Part shown: one piece after another, positions 37,619 through 46,884 of the stretch
Layout: each line of letters starts with the position of its first letter
Numbering within the stretch: the stretch's first letter is position 1
Source: an uncultured Lachnospiraceae bacterium
GTDB taxonomy: Bacteria; Bacillota; Clostridia; Lachnospirales; Lachnospiraceae
Direction of reading: 5' to 3'
Assembly: GCA_910588955.1 (NCBI GenBank)
Contig: CAJURQ010000001.1
Span: forward strand, 333,503-397,502
Length of the DNA stretch: 64,000 nucleotides
Program-made: the position numbers and the translations under genes
Notes under the pieces: generated by a model
What the model saw: the letters and a program-made list of their open reading frames with translations, nothing else
What the model was told of the DNA's origin: nothing
The model's database searches: none

Positions 37619-38469
37619 AGCCGTCCCATCACTTCCCGCGCCTTATCGGCATATCTCTTCTGCTTTTCCTCGTCTCCCATGCTCCCGCACACGGCGGCAC
37701 AGTTCTCGCAGAGAATGCCGTAGCTCATATTTTCACCGTAGTGTCGTTTCACGTCCTCCAGTGCGCGCTCATAGTAGGACAGGGACTTCTCGTATTCCCC
37801 GTCCCTAAAATATGCCTCTCCCATGCCCGCCAGCGCGCCGCTGTAGTGCTCGTTGATATTCTCTCCGCCCTGCTCAAAAAGGGCGATCGCCCGTGTCAGG
37901 CACTTCTTCGCCTCCTCGTTCTCGGAGAGTTTAAAATAGACCATCGCCAGATTGGTGAGAGTGGTTGCCGTCTGCGCCTCATTGCCCTCCTGTTTCTCAA
38001 TGATTGCCAGCGCCTTTTCCGCGCTCTTCGCCGCCTCCTCGTTCTCGCCCGCCTTCTCCAGCATAATACTCATGTTGTTGTAAAGACTCGCCCACCGGTA
38101 ATCTTCCGCCGGCAGGAGCCTTTCGTAAATCTGCATCGCCTGCCTGTAGAGCCGCAATGCCTGCGCGTAATCCCCCGCCGCGCTGTAGGCGGTCGCCGCG
38201 TTTAACAGGGTGGTGGCAAAGTGCTCCGTATCTTCCAGTTTCAGCTCCTCCATCAGAAGAAGCACATCCTCCGCCGCCGCATAAGCCTTCTGAAACGCCG
38301 ACACACTCCGGTAAAAGCCGATCATCTCATTGCAGATGGAAATATATGCCGCGTAGTCCTCTTCCTCCTTCGCCTGCGCTAGAGAAGCGGTCAGAAACCC
38401 GTCGACTTTCTCCACCTGATTTTTGTCAAAATACGAATCCAATTCCTCAAAAAATGCGTCAATATTCAT
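37615..38469 (-). CDS. Tetratricopeptide repeat protein
   Basis: 284 residues, almost entirely TPR helices. At least five units are visible, for example ATAYSAAGDYAQALRLYRQAMQIYE, NMSIMLEKAGENEEAAKSAEKALAI, NLAMVYFKLSENEEAKKCLTRAIALF and GMGEAYFRDGEYEKSLSYYERALE. It is soluble with no signal peptide. It overlaps both neighbours by four bases (MATE upstream, DUF4037 downstream), so it is probably a partner scaffold of the DUF4037 protein. Confidence 0.85.
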   Translation of the reverse strand: MNIDAFFEELDSYFDKNQVEKVDGFLTASLAQAKEEEDYAAYISICNEMIGFYRSVSAFQKAYAAAEDVLLLMEELKLEDTEHFATTLLNAATAYSAAGDYAQALRLYRQAMQIYERLLPAEDYRWASLYNNMSIMLEKAGENEEAAKSAEKALAIIEKQEGNEAQTATTLTNLAMVYFKLSENEEAKKCLTRAIALFEQGGENINEHYSGALAGMGEAYFRDGEYEKSLSYYERALEDVKRHYGENMSYGILCENCAAVCGSMGDEEKQKRYADKAREVMGRL

Positions 38470-39830
38470 AGATTCCTGCCCTCCATCCGCGAAATAATTC
38501 TTTTCTGCTTATAAAAATAATAGCCGCTGACCAACGCCGCGCACACGATCCAACTGATGGGATAACACGCCACGATCCGCCTTAGCCCCTGTCCCGGCGT
38601 AATCAGACTCACCCATATAATCCGGAACACACACACGCCGAGCACGGAAATCACCGTGGTCACAAAGGTATAGCCCTGCGCCCGAAGCGACCCGGAGAAT
38701 ATTTCGATAAATACAAACATCACAAAAAACGGCGCTATGTTGTACATCATGGTCATCCCGATTTCCACCACCGCTGCGTCACCTGTAAAAATTCCGAGAA
38801 GGAACCGCCCCGCCGTCATCAGTACCGCTGTCAGGCATACCGCCGTGCCTACTGCCATCCCCAGACAGACCCCCGTACCCTTCTTCACGCGCTCCCATTT
38901 GCCCGCGCCGAAGTTCTGCCCAACAAAGGTGGTCAGCGCAATGCCGAAGGAAGAATTGATCATCCAGAACACGCTGTCAATCTTTCCGTAAGCCGTCCAC
39001 GCCGCCATAGTGTCCACACCCAGCAGGTTGAGCGCCGCCTGCACGATCATATTGGAGATGCTGTACATGGATGCCTGCAGCCCGGAAGGGAACCCGATCT
39101 GCAGCATGTTGACAAGCACTTCCCGGTGAATCCGAATTTTCCGAAAAGACAGTGTCATGCAGTCCACTTTATGCATCAGCGCCCACGTCACCAGCCCCGC
39201 GCTGATCGCCTGAGATACAAGCGTCGCCACCGCCACGCCGAGCACCCCGAGCCCGCAGTAGAGCACGAGGAGCAGATCCAGCACAATATTTACCATACAG
39301 CATACCACAAGATAATACAGCGGTCTTTTAGAATCCCCAATGGCGCGCAGAATTGCCGCGCCCATATTGTAGATAAATACGAAGACAAGCCCGGAAAAAT
39401 AGATTCTGATATAAAGCGTGGACATTGCCATCAGCTCCTCCGGCGTATTCATGATGCGCAAAATAAGCGGCGCCGCCGCCACGCCTAAGATGCCAAGACC
39501 GATCCCGCCTATGATGCCGAAGGCGTAAGAAGTGTGCAGCGCCTCCTCCATCCTCCGCCTGTGGGAAGCCCCGTATGCCTGCGAAATCAGAACCGTGCCG
39601 CCGGCTGTCAGTCCCGTAAAAAAACCGACCACCATATTGATAATCTGGGACGAGGAGCCGCCCACACTGGACAGCGCCTCCTTGCCCGCAAACTGCCCTA
39701 CTATGACCGTGTCCACCGTATTGTACAGCTGCTGAAAAAAGGTGCCGATCAGAATCGGAAAGAAAAAGAGCAGTAACTGTTTCCAGATCACACCTTCCAG
39801 TATGCCGTTTTGCTGTTCTCTCGTCTCCAT
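38466..39830 (-). CDS. MATE family efflux transporter
   Basis: About 454 residues, 12 predicted membrane helices in two MatE halves (starts near FFFPILIGTFFQQLYNTVDTVIVGQFAG and around ILGVCVFRIIW). Proteins of this family export cationic drugs or metabolites in exchange for Na+ or H+. The start METREQQNG is preferred over an upstream TTG; the SD GGGGAG overlaps the recQ stop. Substrate unknown. Confidence 0.92.
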   Translation of the reverse strand: METREQQNGILEGVIWKQLLLFFFPILIGTFFQQLYNTVDTVIVGQFAGKEALSSVGGSSSQIINMVVGFFTGLTAGGTVLISQAYGASHRRRMEEALHTSYAFGIIGGIGLGILGVAAAPLILRIMNTPEELMAMSTLYIRIYFSGLVFVFIYNMGAAILRAIGDSKRPLYYLVVCCMVNIVLDLLLVLYCGLGVLGVAVATLVSQAISAGLVTWALMHKVDCMTLSFRKIRIHREVLVNMLQIGFPSGLQASMYSISNMIVQAALNLLGVDTMAAWTAYGKIDSVFWMINSSFGIALTTFVGQNFGAGKWERVKKGTGVCLGMAVGTAVCLTAVLMTAGRFLLGIFTGDAAVVEIGMTMMYNIAPFFVMFVFIEIFSGSLRAQGYTFVTTVISVLGVCVFRIIWVSLITPGQGLRRIVACYPISWIVCAALVSGYYFYKQKRIISRMEGRNL

Positions 39831-39840
39831 GTCAAATATC

Positions 39841-41712
39841 TTACTCCCCAAAATAGAACTTTTCCCGTATGCCGCCGGTATATTCCATAATACATGCCAA
39901 AAACCGTTCCCCGTATTTCTCGTACTTAAAAGCGCCCATCCCGTTCACATCCATCATTTCCTCCCGGTTCATGGGCAGCCGCACACACATATCCACCAAG
40001 GTCTTATCGGAAAATACAAGGTAGGGCGGAATCCCTTTCTCCCTCGCAATCTCCCGTCGAAGTTCCCTCAATTCCTCAAAGAAGGCGAGCCCCCTTGTAT
40101 TCAGAATGTCGGCTCTTCTGCCTGCGCTGCCCTTGATTCTGTCGTCGTCCTCCGCCATCCGGCTGCTTCTCGGCTCCAGCTTCACGACCACCTTACAAAG
40201 ACCGTCCACAATGTCCTGCGCTTTCCCGGTCGTCTGCAAAAGCGCATATTTATCCTGCGTCTGCCGCAGATATCCTTCCTGCACCATCTGACCGATCAAG
40301 TCTTTTAATTCCTGCTCCCGCCATCTGCCAAGGCTTGCGTAAGAAGGATACTGTTCTACCCGGTATTCCCGCAGTTTCGCGTTCTTTCCGCCAAGAAGCG
40401 TACCAACGACCACCTGTATGCCGTATCTTTCCCCCTGTTCTTCCAGACACCGGATGACCTGCACCGCTTCTGCCGTCATGTCCTTTTCCACATACTGTTT
40501 CTGGCAGTTCCCGCATTTGCCGCAGGCGCTCCCGCCCTCCTCCCCAAAATACCGGAGAATGTAAGTACGCAGGCATTCTTTGGTATTGCAGTAAAAAATC
40601 ATGGATTGGAGCCGTTTCTCGTCCCGCTCGCGAATTGCCAACTGTTCTTCCGGTGTAAAATCGGCGCTGCTTTCCTTGTTTTCCAAAAGGAAACGGTTGA
40701 TCATAATGTCCTGCGCCGAGTAGAGCAGAATGCAGTCGGACGGTTCTCCGTCCCGCCCCGCGCGCCCCGCTTCCTGATAGTAATTCTCCATGCTCTGGGG
40801 CATATTGTAGTGGATCACATAGCGCACGTTGGACTTGTCAATCCCCATGCCGAAAGCGTTGGTAGCCACGATTACGGGCTTTCTGTCATAAATAAAGTCG
40901 TCCTGATTCTGCCGCCGTTCCTCCGGCGATAATCCCGCGTGATATCTGGTGACAGCTACGCCTTCCCGCAAAAGCTGTTCGTACACTTTCTCCACATTTT
41001 TTCTTGTGGCGCAGTAAATAATCCCGCTCTCTATTCCCCGGTCCGCCACATAGTGCTGCAGATAGCGCGAGCGGCTCTTCGTATGTTCCACCGCAAAGAA
41101 AAGATTCTGTCTGTCGAAGCCCGTCACCAGTGTTTTTGGATTTTTTAACTCCAGCACGGAGACAATGTCCTCTCTGACCTCTCCCGTAGCGGTCGCCGTA
41201 AACGCGCTTACGATGGGGCGCTCAGGGAACTGTTTGATAAACTGTACGATATGTAGGTAGCTTGGTCTGAAATCCTGTCCCCACTGGGAGATACAGTGCG
41301 CCTCGTCCACCGCCACCATGCTGATCTCCACCGCTTTCGCAAAGCGCAGAAACCGCTCCGTTTCCAGCCGTTCGGGCGCCACATAAATGATTTTGTAGCG
41401 TCCCTGCTCCGCAAAGGTCAAAGCCTTGGCAATCTGCCCTTCCGTGAGGGAGCTGTTGATGTAAGCGGCATGGACGCCCGCCTGATTGAGCGCCTGCACC
41501 TGATCCTTCATCAGCGAAATCAGCGGGGAAATCACAAGCGTAATCCCCGGCAGCAAAAGCGCGGGCACCTGATAGCAGACAGATTTCCCTGCCCCCGTCG
41601 GCATGATACCAAGCACGTCTTTCCCCGCGAGGATATGGTCAATCAGCATCTCCTGCCCCTCCCGAAAAGAGCGGTAGCCGTAATATTTTTCTAATACTTC
41701 ATATTTTGTCAT
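39841..41712 (-). CDS. recQ: ATP-dependent DNA helicase RecQ
   Basis: 623 residues. Helicase core with Walker A MPTGAGKSVCYQ, the DEAH box VDEAHCISQWGQDFRPSY, motif VI QEAGRAGRDGEPS, the four-cysteine zinc site (CLRTY...CGKCGNC), a winged-helix RQC domain and a C-terminal HRDC domain (RREIAREKGIPPYLVFSDKTLVDM). It unwinds DNA in recombination and fork repair. Its start overlaps the hflC stop (TAATG). Confidence 0.96.
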   Translation of the reverse strand: MTKYEVLEKYYGYRSFREGQEMLIDHILAGKDVLGIMPTGAGKSVCYQVPALLLPGITLVISPLISLMKDQVQALNQAGVHAAYINSSLTEGQIAKALTFAEQGRYKIIYVAPERLETERFLRFAKAVEISMVAVDEAHCISQWGQDFRPSYLHIVQFIKQFPERPIVSAFTATATGEVREDIVSVLELKNPKTLVTGFDRQNLFFAVEHTKSRSRYLQHYVADRGIESGIIYCATRKNVEKVYEQLLREGVAVTRYHAGLSPEERRQNQDDFIYDRKPVIVATNAFGMGIDKSNVRYVIHYNMPQSMENYYQEAGRAGRDGEPSDCILLYSAQDIMINRFLLENKESSADFTPEEQLAIRERDEKRLQSMIFYCNTKECLRTYILRYFGEEGGSACGKCGNCQKQYVEKDMTAEAVQVIRCLEEQGERYGIQVVVGTLLGGKNAKLREYRVEQYPSYASLGRWREQELKDLIGQMVQEGYLRQTQDKYALLQTTGKAQDIVDGLCKVVVKLEPRSSRMAEDDDRIKGSAGRRADILNTRGLAFFEELRELRREIAREKGIPPYLVFSDKTLVDMCVRLPMNREEMMDVNGMGAFKYEKYGERFLACIMEYTGGIREKFYFGE

Positions 41713-42767
41713 TAGTATCTTCCGTTAAAAATCTGTGTAATCGGAGAATCCTCCGTCAAAATCACCGTCTTATTGTCTCCCACCACGCTCTCTTTTAACG
41801 CGTCAAGAGCGCGCACAAAGGAATAAAAATCCGTCTTCTCCGGGTCGGCGTATGCGCCCGACAATATCCGCATATACTCCGCCTCGCCCTCCGCGACTGT
41901 CGCCTCCGCCTTCGCCTTCGCGTCGGAAAGCATGATGGAAACCTCCTTGTCCGTCGTGTTCTCGATCATCTTTGCCTCGGATTTTCCTTCCGCCGTGTAC
42001 TGCGCCGCAATGTTGCCGCGCTCGGAAATCATGCGGGTATAGACCGCCTGCTTGTTGTCGTCCGGCAGATCCAGTTTCTTCACCTCAACCGCAACAAGCT
42101 CGATGCCGTACTGGTTCTCCACGTGGTTGATCTGTCCCATCACTTCCTCAGTCAGAGACGTGATCTCGATCACTTCCTCCTTTCCTTCGGAGAGATCCAG
42201 ATCGTTTCCGGAAAGCTCCGCTCCCGATTCGTCCACGGTGATCGTCATCTTGCCGTCACGGCTTCTGATGACCTCGTCCTGCTTCATGTTGGAGATGGTA
42301 TTTTTCGTGGCATTGTAGACAATCGCGTCAATACGCCCCTCCGCGCTCTTTACGGAGCAGCTCAAAGTCTGGGCAAACCGCAGGGGATCCGTCACGCGCC
42401 AGAGCACATAACTGTCCACGATCATCGTCTTCTTGTCGGAGGTGATGACGTCCGACGCCGGCAGGTCGTAGATCAAAAGCTCCTTCGGCACGGTGTCAAT
42501 GGACTCCACAAATGGCAGCTTAAAGCTTAATCCCGGCTCGGACACCACCCGGTCCACACGACCAAACTGTCTGATTAGCTTAAACTGGTTCTGTTTTGTC
42601 ACCACCATACAGTTGCCGAGCAGAAAGACCGCAAACACAAGCAGCACGACAAAGAACACGCCGAATTTCCTGCCGCCTTTGCCGCTTTTCTTCTCCTTCT
42701 TCTTCGTGCCGTCGGAATTATATCGTTCAAAGTTCTGTACGTTTGGATTCTGTGTAAAATCAGCCAT
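41712..42767 (-). CDS. hflC: HflC, SPFH/band 7 protein
   Basis: 351 residues with one N-terminal membrane helix (about 33-55) after a basic, Lys/Gly-rich cytosolic tail, then the SPFH domain (FGRVDRVVSEPGLSFKLPFVESIDTVPKEL) and a coiled coil with Ala/Glu repeats (KAKAEATVAEGEAEYMRILSG). HflC forms a membrane complex with HflK that modulates the FtsH protease. It follows hflK by three bases. Confidence 0.93.
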   Translation of the reverse strand: MADFTQNPNVQNFERYNSDGTKKKEKKSGKGGRKFGVFFVVLLVFAVFLLGNCMVVTKQNQFKLIRQFGRVDRVVSEPGLSFKLPFVESIDTVPKELLIYDLPASDVITSDKKTMIVDSYVLWRVTDPLRFAQTLSCSVKSAEGRIDAIVYNATKNTISNMKQDEVIRSRDGKMTITVDESGAELSGNDLDLSEGKEEVIEITSLTEEVMGQINHVENQYGIELVAVEVKKLDLPDDNKQAVYTRMISERGNIAAQYTAEGKSEAKMIENTTDKEVSIMLSDAKAKAEATVAEGEAEYMRILSGAYADPEKTDFYSFVRALDALKESVVGDNKTVILTEDSPITQIFNGRY

Positions 42768-42770
42768 GGT

Positions 42771-43796
42771 TTATTCCTCCTCCTGTGTTTCCGCCGTCTC
42801 GTCTTCCAATGTATTGCCGTTTTCATTGATAGAAGAAGACTCCTGCGTTACAAAACTGTCAAGAGGCAGCATGGTTGTCGTCTTTCCGCCCTCTCCCTCG
42901 ATCACTACCTTCACGTCCGGAAGCACGTCCTCGATCGCCTCGTAGAACATGCGCTTCTTGGTCACCTCCGGGTACTTGGCGTACTCCTGATACATGGAAT
43001 TAAAGCGCGCCGCCTGTCCGCTCGCCTCGTTGATGCGCTCCTGCTTCTTTGCCTCCGCGTCCTGCAAAATTTTATCGGACTCCGCCTCCGCGTTTGGAAT
43101 CTGCTCGTTTCTGTATTTGTTGGCATTGTTCAAAGCGGTTTCCTTGCCCTGCTTCGCCGTCTCCACCTCCTTGAAGGCGTTCTCCACCTCGGCGGTTGGA
43201 GGCGTCGCGTCCTGAATCGTAATATTCACAAGCTGAATGCCAATATCATAAGACTCCAGCTTGTCCAGAATCATCTGCTTGATGTTGGACTGAATCTCAT
43301 TTTTCCCCGTGGTGAGCACGCTGTCCACGCTGTAGGAACCGATGGTCGTTCGGATGCAGTTCTGGGCAATGTTTTTCAGAACCAGCGCCGGATTCTCCGA
43401 AGCATAAAGAGCCTTGACCGGATCAGTCACTCTGTACTCGGCATAGAAATCCACATAGATGAAATTGTAGTCGGATGTAATCATCAGCGCATCCTCGATA
43501 TCGTCCCCCGCCGGGTCGTCATCCGTCCCGTCCCGGTAGCCGATATTAAAGCCCTGAATCGTTGTATTCACCTTCGTCACCGTCTGGATAAATGGTATCT
43601 TAAAGTGAAGTCCCGGCGTGGTAACCGCCTTGGGTGAACCAAAGGTGCAGACCACCGCCTGCTCTTCCTCCTGAATCGAATAGTAGGAGTTTCCGGCAAG
43701 AATGGCAAGCACGGCGACTACCAGCACAATCTTCGCGGCTGCCGCGCTCTTTCCCTTCGGAATGCCTATATTAGTTTCTCGTTTTTTTCCAAACAT
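42771..43796 (-). CDS. hflK: HflK, SPFH/band 7 protein
   Basis: 341 residues: a single N-terminal membrane helix (about 21-38), the SPFH domain (FGSPKAVTTPGLHFKIPFIQTVTKVNT), a coiled coil (NAEAESDKILQDAEAKKQERINEASGQAARFN) and an acidic tail. Partner of HflC. First gene of the hflK-hflC-recQ-MATE-TPR-DUF4037 operon. GAAAGGA stands upstream of the ATG. Confidence 0.92.
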   Translation of the reverse strand: MFGKKRETNIGIPKGKSAAAAKIVLVVAVLAILAGNSYYSIQEEEQAVVCTFGSPKAVTTPGLHFKIPFIQTVTKVNTTIQGFNIGYRDGTDDDPAGDDIEDALMITSDYNFIYVDFYAEYRVTDPVKALYASENPALVLKNIAQNCIRTTIGSYSVDSVLTTGKNEIQSNIKQMILDKLESYDIGIQLVNITIQDATPPTAEVENAFKEVETAKQGKETALNNANKYRNEQIPNAEAESDKILQDAEAKKQERINEASGQAARFNSMYQEYAKYPEVTKKRMFYEAIEDVLPDVKVVIEGEGGKTTTMLPLDSFVTQESSSINENGNTLEDETAETQEEE

Positions 43797-43838
43797 GCTT
43801 TTCAGTCCTTTCTTATCGCTTGTTTTTCTTTGGCGACT

Positions 43839-43866
43839 ATTATATTATATAACAGTATTGTTACAA
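43839..43866 (-). promoter_or_regulatory. Promoter of the hflK operon
   Basis: Minus-strand TTGTAA (43861-43866), 16-base spacer, TATAAT (43839-43844), about 43 bases before the hflK start. Confidence 0.55.
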
Positions 43867-43904
43867 ATAAAAATTAAAAATTTGAGAAGCGAGGCGCGAA
43901 ACTT

Positions 43905-44633
43905 ATGAGAATCATCTTTATCAGACACGGAGACCCTGACTATGTAAACGACTCCCTGACGGAAAAGGGTGTCCGGGAGGCGAAGCTTTTGGCGAAGCGG
44001 GTGGCAAAGTGGGACAATATCACGCAGTTTTACTGCTCTCCCTTAGGGCGGGCTCAAAAAACCGCCTCCTACTCTCTGGAAGCGGTCAGCCGCGAAGCAA
44101 TCACCTATGAATGGATGAAAGAATTTGCCTATTTTATCGACGATCCCGTGACGGGACGCCACGGCGTGCCTTGGGACCTCATGCCCGCATACTGGACGGA
44201 AATCCCGGAAATGTACGACCGGGAGGGCTGGAAGAGCACGGAACTTTACCGTTCCAACGAAGCCTTGCTCCCCGCCTACAAAGAAGTCTGCGAAGGGCTG
44301 GACGGGCTGCTATCCTCCTACGGCTACACAAGACACCACAACTACTATCTCACAGATCCCGCAAAAAAATGTGACAGAGAAGATACCATCGTGATCTTCT
44401 GCCATCTGGGCGTCACCTGCGTGATGTTGAGCCACCTTCTGGGGATATCCCCGGTGCCCCTGCTGCACGGCTTTTTCCTTGCGCCCACCTCCGTCACTGT
44501 CGTGGCGAGCGAGGAGCGGATGGAAAACGACGCCATCTTCCGCGTGCAGGTGATGGGCGACGTGACCCATCTTCTCACCGGCGGGGAACCCGTCTCCCAC
44601 GCCGGCTATTTCACGGAACCATTTCAAGGATAG
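43905..44633 (+). CDS. Histidine phosphatase superfamily protein
   Basis: 242 residues starting MRIIFIRHGDPDY, with the catalytic RHG, the second arginine in YCSPLGRAQKTA and the second histidine in VIFCHLGVTCVML. This is a full phosphoglycerate-mutase-like domain. Substrate cannot be told (phosphosugar or cobalamin/phosphopeptide phosphatase are usual options). It stands alone on the plus strand between two minus-strand operons. Confidence 0.88.
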   Translation: MRIIFIRHGDPDYVNDSLTEKGVREAKLLAKRVAKWDNITQFYCSPLGRAQKTASYSLEAVSREAITYEWMKEFAYFIDDPVTGRHGVPWDLMPAYWTEIPEMYDREGWKSTELYRSNEALLPAYKEVCEGLDGLLSSYGYTRHHNYYLTDPAKKCDREDTIVIFCHLGVTCVMLSHLLGISPVPLLHGFFLAPTSVTVVASEERMENDAIFRVQVMGDVTHLLTGGEPVSHAGYFTEPFQG

Positions 44634-44652
44634 ACTATAAAAGTCAGCAAAA

Positions 44653-45720
44653 TCACCGCCACCCCTGCCCCATCATGGGCGCGGGGGTCGGACGATTGTC
44701 CGGCAGCTTCGCGATCGCAACGCCCATAAACACAATGGTAAACGCGACTCTGAACAGGAACGGCAAAGAGAGATCTGCAAACGGTATCAGATCGAGGAAT
44801 GTCAGCACCACAAACATCGGCACCTTCGCATACACCGCCGTCCGATACAGCGCCTCTCCCGGCACCTGCTTGTTCATAATAGAATTGATAAGCATTCCAA
44901 ACAGCATATAGACCGCCGCACACAGGAAATACCAGAGAACTCTCCACAAAAAGTAGACAATATACGCTATCACAATGATAACCTTGACAAACGGCGCAAG
45001 CCCCGTCGCGATCCACTCTCTGCTCAGTTCAAAACTGCTCCCCAGATCGCTGAAGTCAAGCTGCTGATATTCCCCATTCTGCATAATGGAAATACGATCC
45101 CGTCCCACCAGCATCACATCCTGATAGCCTTCATCCGCTATCTCATCCGCATCGTCGTAGGAAAAACTGTCGATATCATCCGTCATATAGACAAACACGC
45201 TGCCCTCGTCAAACATAAAATCTTCTTTCATATACAGCTGTCCGCCCGACAGCTTAAATTCCGGCATCTGTGCTGCGATTTTTTCCATATCTATAGACGA
45301 AAAAGCCACCATCACCGAGCCGAAGGAAAGAAGCGTGGCTATCAGGGCAAGAAGCGTCACAAACAAAATCATGCTCCCGACCTTCACCTTCGTCAGCCCG
45401 TGATACAGAGGCGGCACGAAAGAGTAGGCAAACTGTTTCAAGATGTTTGGCGCATTCTGCGATTCGTCGTCACTACTGTAATTCCCGTAACCGCCTCCCT
45501 GCTGATTATAATTTCCCTGCGGGTAGACATTGCCCTGCTGATAAGGATTTCCCTGTTGGTAAGCGTTACCTTGTTGATATGCATTGCCCTGTTGATATGC
45601 ATTGCCCTGTTGATATGCATTGCCCTGTTGATATGCATTACCCTGTTGATATGCATTGCCCTGTTGATAGGAATTTCCCTGCTGATATGCATTACCCTGC
45701 TCATTAAATTGATTGTCCAT
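44653..45720 (-). CDS. Membrane protein with Gln/Asn/Tyr hexapeptide repeats (Yip1-like)
   Basis: 355 residues. The first 80 consist of ten hexapeptides of the form AYQQGN (variants SYQQGN, PYQQGN, VYPQGN), then a linker and a membrane domain with five to six helices, starting near KVGSMILFVTLLALIATLL. The C-terminal helices (from RVLWYFLCAAVYMLFGMLINSIM) resemble Yip1/DUF1189-type domains; the match is approximate. No signal peptide. It ends only 19 bases from the convergent phosphatase gene. Function unknown. Confidence 0.72.
   Translation of the reverse strand: MDNQFNEQGNAYQQGNSYQQGNAYQQGNAYQQGNAYQQGNAYQQGNAYQQGNAYQQGNPYQQGNVYPQGNYNQQGGGYGNYSSDDESQNAPNILKQFAYSFVPPLYHGLTKVKVGSMILFVTLLALIATLLSFGSVMVAFSSIDMEKIAAQMPEFKLSGGQLYMKEDFMFDEGSVFVYMTDDIDSFSYDDADEIADEGYQDVMLVGRDRISIMQNGEYQQLDFSDLGSSFELSREWIATGLAPFVKVIIVIAYIVYFLWRVLWYFLCAAVYMLFGMLINSIMNKQVPGEALYRTAVYAKVPMFVVLTFLDLIPFADLSLPFLFRVAFTIVFMGVAIAKLPDNRPTPAPMMGQGWR
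45513..45695 (-). repeat. 18-base tandem repeats coding the AYQQGN array
   Basis: About ten tandem 18-base units (plus-strand form CCCTGTTGATATGCATTG), several identical, inside the 44653-45720 gene. In-frame, without spacers, so not a CRISPR. Copy number could change by slippage and lengthen or shorten the N-terminal tail. Confidence 0.9.
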
Positions 45721-45769
45721 ATTTCCCCTTCCGGCTCCTTCGCCTGTCGGATTTATTTACCCATATGTG

Positions 45770-46774
45770 TCAGCGGACTCTCTCCGGAAAGCCCACCTTT
45801 TTCTGTACCTTTCGCAGGGTCTTGTTGGCAAAGTACGCCGCCTTCTCCCCGTTTTCCTTGATCACCTTGTCAATATAGTCCTTGTTCTTTCCCAGTTCCT
45901 CGTATCTCTCCTGCAACGGCTTTAAGACCGCCACCACGGACTCTCCCACCGCCATCTTGAAATCGCCGTAACCCTTGCCGTCAAATTCCTTTTCCGTCTC
46001 CTCCGGGGTCTTACCCGTACATGCGCAGTAGATGTCAATCAGATTTCGGATCCCCGGCTGTTCCTCACTGTAGCGGACAGCGCTTTCCGAATCCGTCACC
46101 GCGCGCTTGAACTTGCGGATGATCGTGTCCGGATCATCCATCAGATAAATGCTGCCGTTCGGGTTTTCATCCGACTTTGACATTTTCTTCTCCGGGTTCT
46201 GGAGACTCATAATCTTCGCCCCCGCCTTTCCGATATAAGGCTCGGGAATCGTAAATACATCGCCGTAAATCGCGTTAAAACGCTGTGCAATATCTCTGGT
46301 AATCTCCAAGTGCTGCAGCTGATCCTTCCCCACAGGCACCACGTCCGCCTGATAGAGCAGGATATCCGCCGCCATCAGCACAGGATAAGTAAAAAGCCCC
46401 GCGTTGATATTGTCCGCGTGCTTCGCCGCCTTGTCCTTAAACTGGGTCATGCGGTTCAACTCTCCCATATAAGTAAAGCAGTTCAAGATCCATGCAAGTT
46501 CCGCGTGTCCCGACACATGGGACTGGTAGTAAAGACAGTTCTTTTCGGGATCAATTCCCGCCGCAATATAGAGCGTCAAAAGATTTCGCGCCCGTTTCCT
46601 GAGTTCCGCCGGATCCTGCCGGATCGTAATGGAATGCAGATCCACCACCGAATAAAAACACTGATACTCGTCACAGAGCGTCACCCAGTTTTTGAGCGCT
46701 CCCAGATAATTTCCAAGTGTCAGGTTCCCGGTTGCCTGCATACCGCTGAATAGTACCTTATCTCCATTTAACAT
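45770..46774 (-). CDS. trpS: Tryptophan-tRNA ligase
   Basis: 334 residues from MLNGDKVLFSGMQ. Class I signatures are TGNLTLGNYLGAL (HIGH equivalent) and KKMSKSDEN (KMSKS). The start is moved 18 codons downstream of the longest frame because GGGAGGAAGAAGATC precedes this ATG. Length fits the bacterial family. No T-box leader is visible upstream; only a short spacer with a terminator. Confidence 0.96.
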   Translation of the reverse strand: MLNGDKVLFSGMQATGNLTLGNYLGALKNWVTLCDEYQCFYSVVDLHSITIRQDPAELRKRARNLLTLYIAAGIDPEKNCLYYQSHVSGHAELAWILNCFTYMGELNRMTQFKDKAAKHADNINAGLFTYPVLMAADILLYQADVVPVGKDQLQHLEITRDIAQRFNAIYGDVFTIPEPYIGKAGAKIMSLQNPEKKMSKSDENPNGSIYLMDDPDTIIRKFKRAVTDSESAVRYSEEQPGIRNLIDIYCACTGKTPEETEKEFDGKGYGDFKMAVGESVVAVLKPLQERYEELGKNKDYIDKVIKENGEKAAYFANKTLRKVQKKVGFPERVR

Positions 46775-46837
46775 GATCTTCTTCCTCCCATACTTATCTA
46801 ATATATCACCGCCTTTTATTTCCGTCAAGAAAACGTA

Positions 46838-46861
46838 AAGGGACCGCCAACGCGATCCCTT
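46838..46861 (-). terminator. Terminator after the Cys-rich peptide gene
   Basis: Minus-strand stem AAGGGA/TCCCTT with a GC-rich loop, then TACGTTTTCTT, between the 46885-47139 gene and trpS. Confidence 0.55.
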
Positions 46862-46884
46862 CCAGACTTCTACAGTTTCTGCTC

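Noticed and set aside
45513..45695. Repeat array considered as CRISPR
   Set aside because: Units are contiguous, 18 bases, in frame and without spacers; they encode AYQQGN.
46775..46884. T-box leader for trpS (and likewise before gltX)
   Set aside because: Spacers are too short and no T-box consensus or specifier stem is visible.
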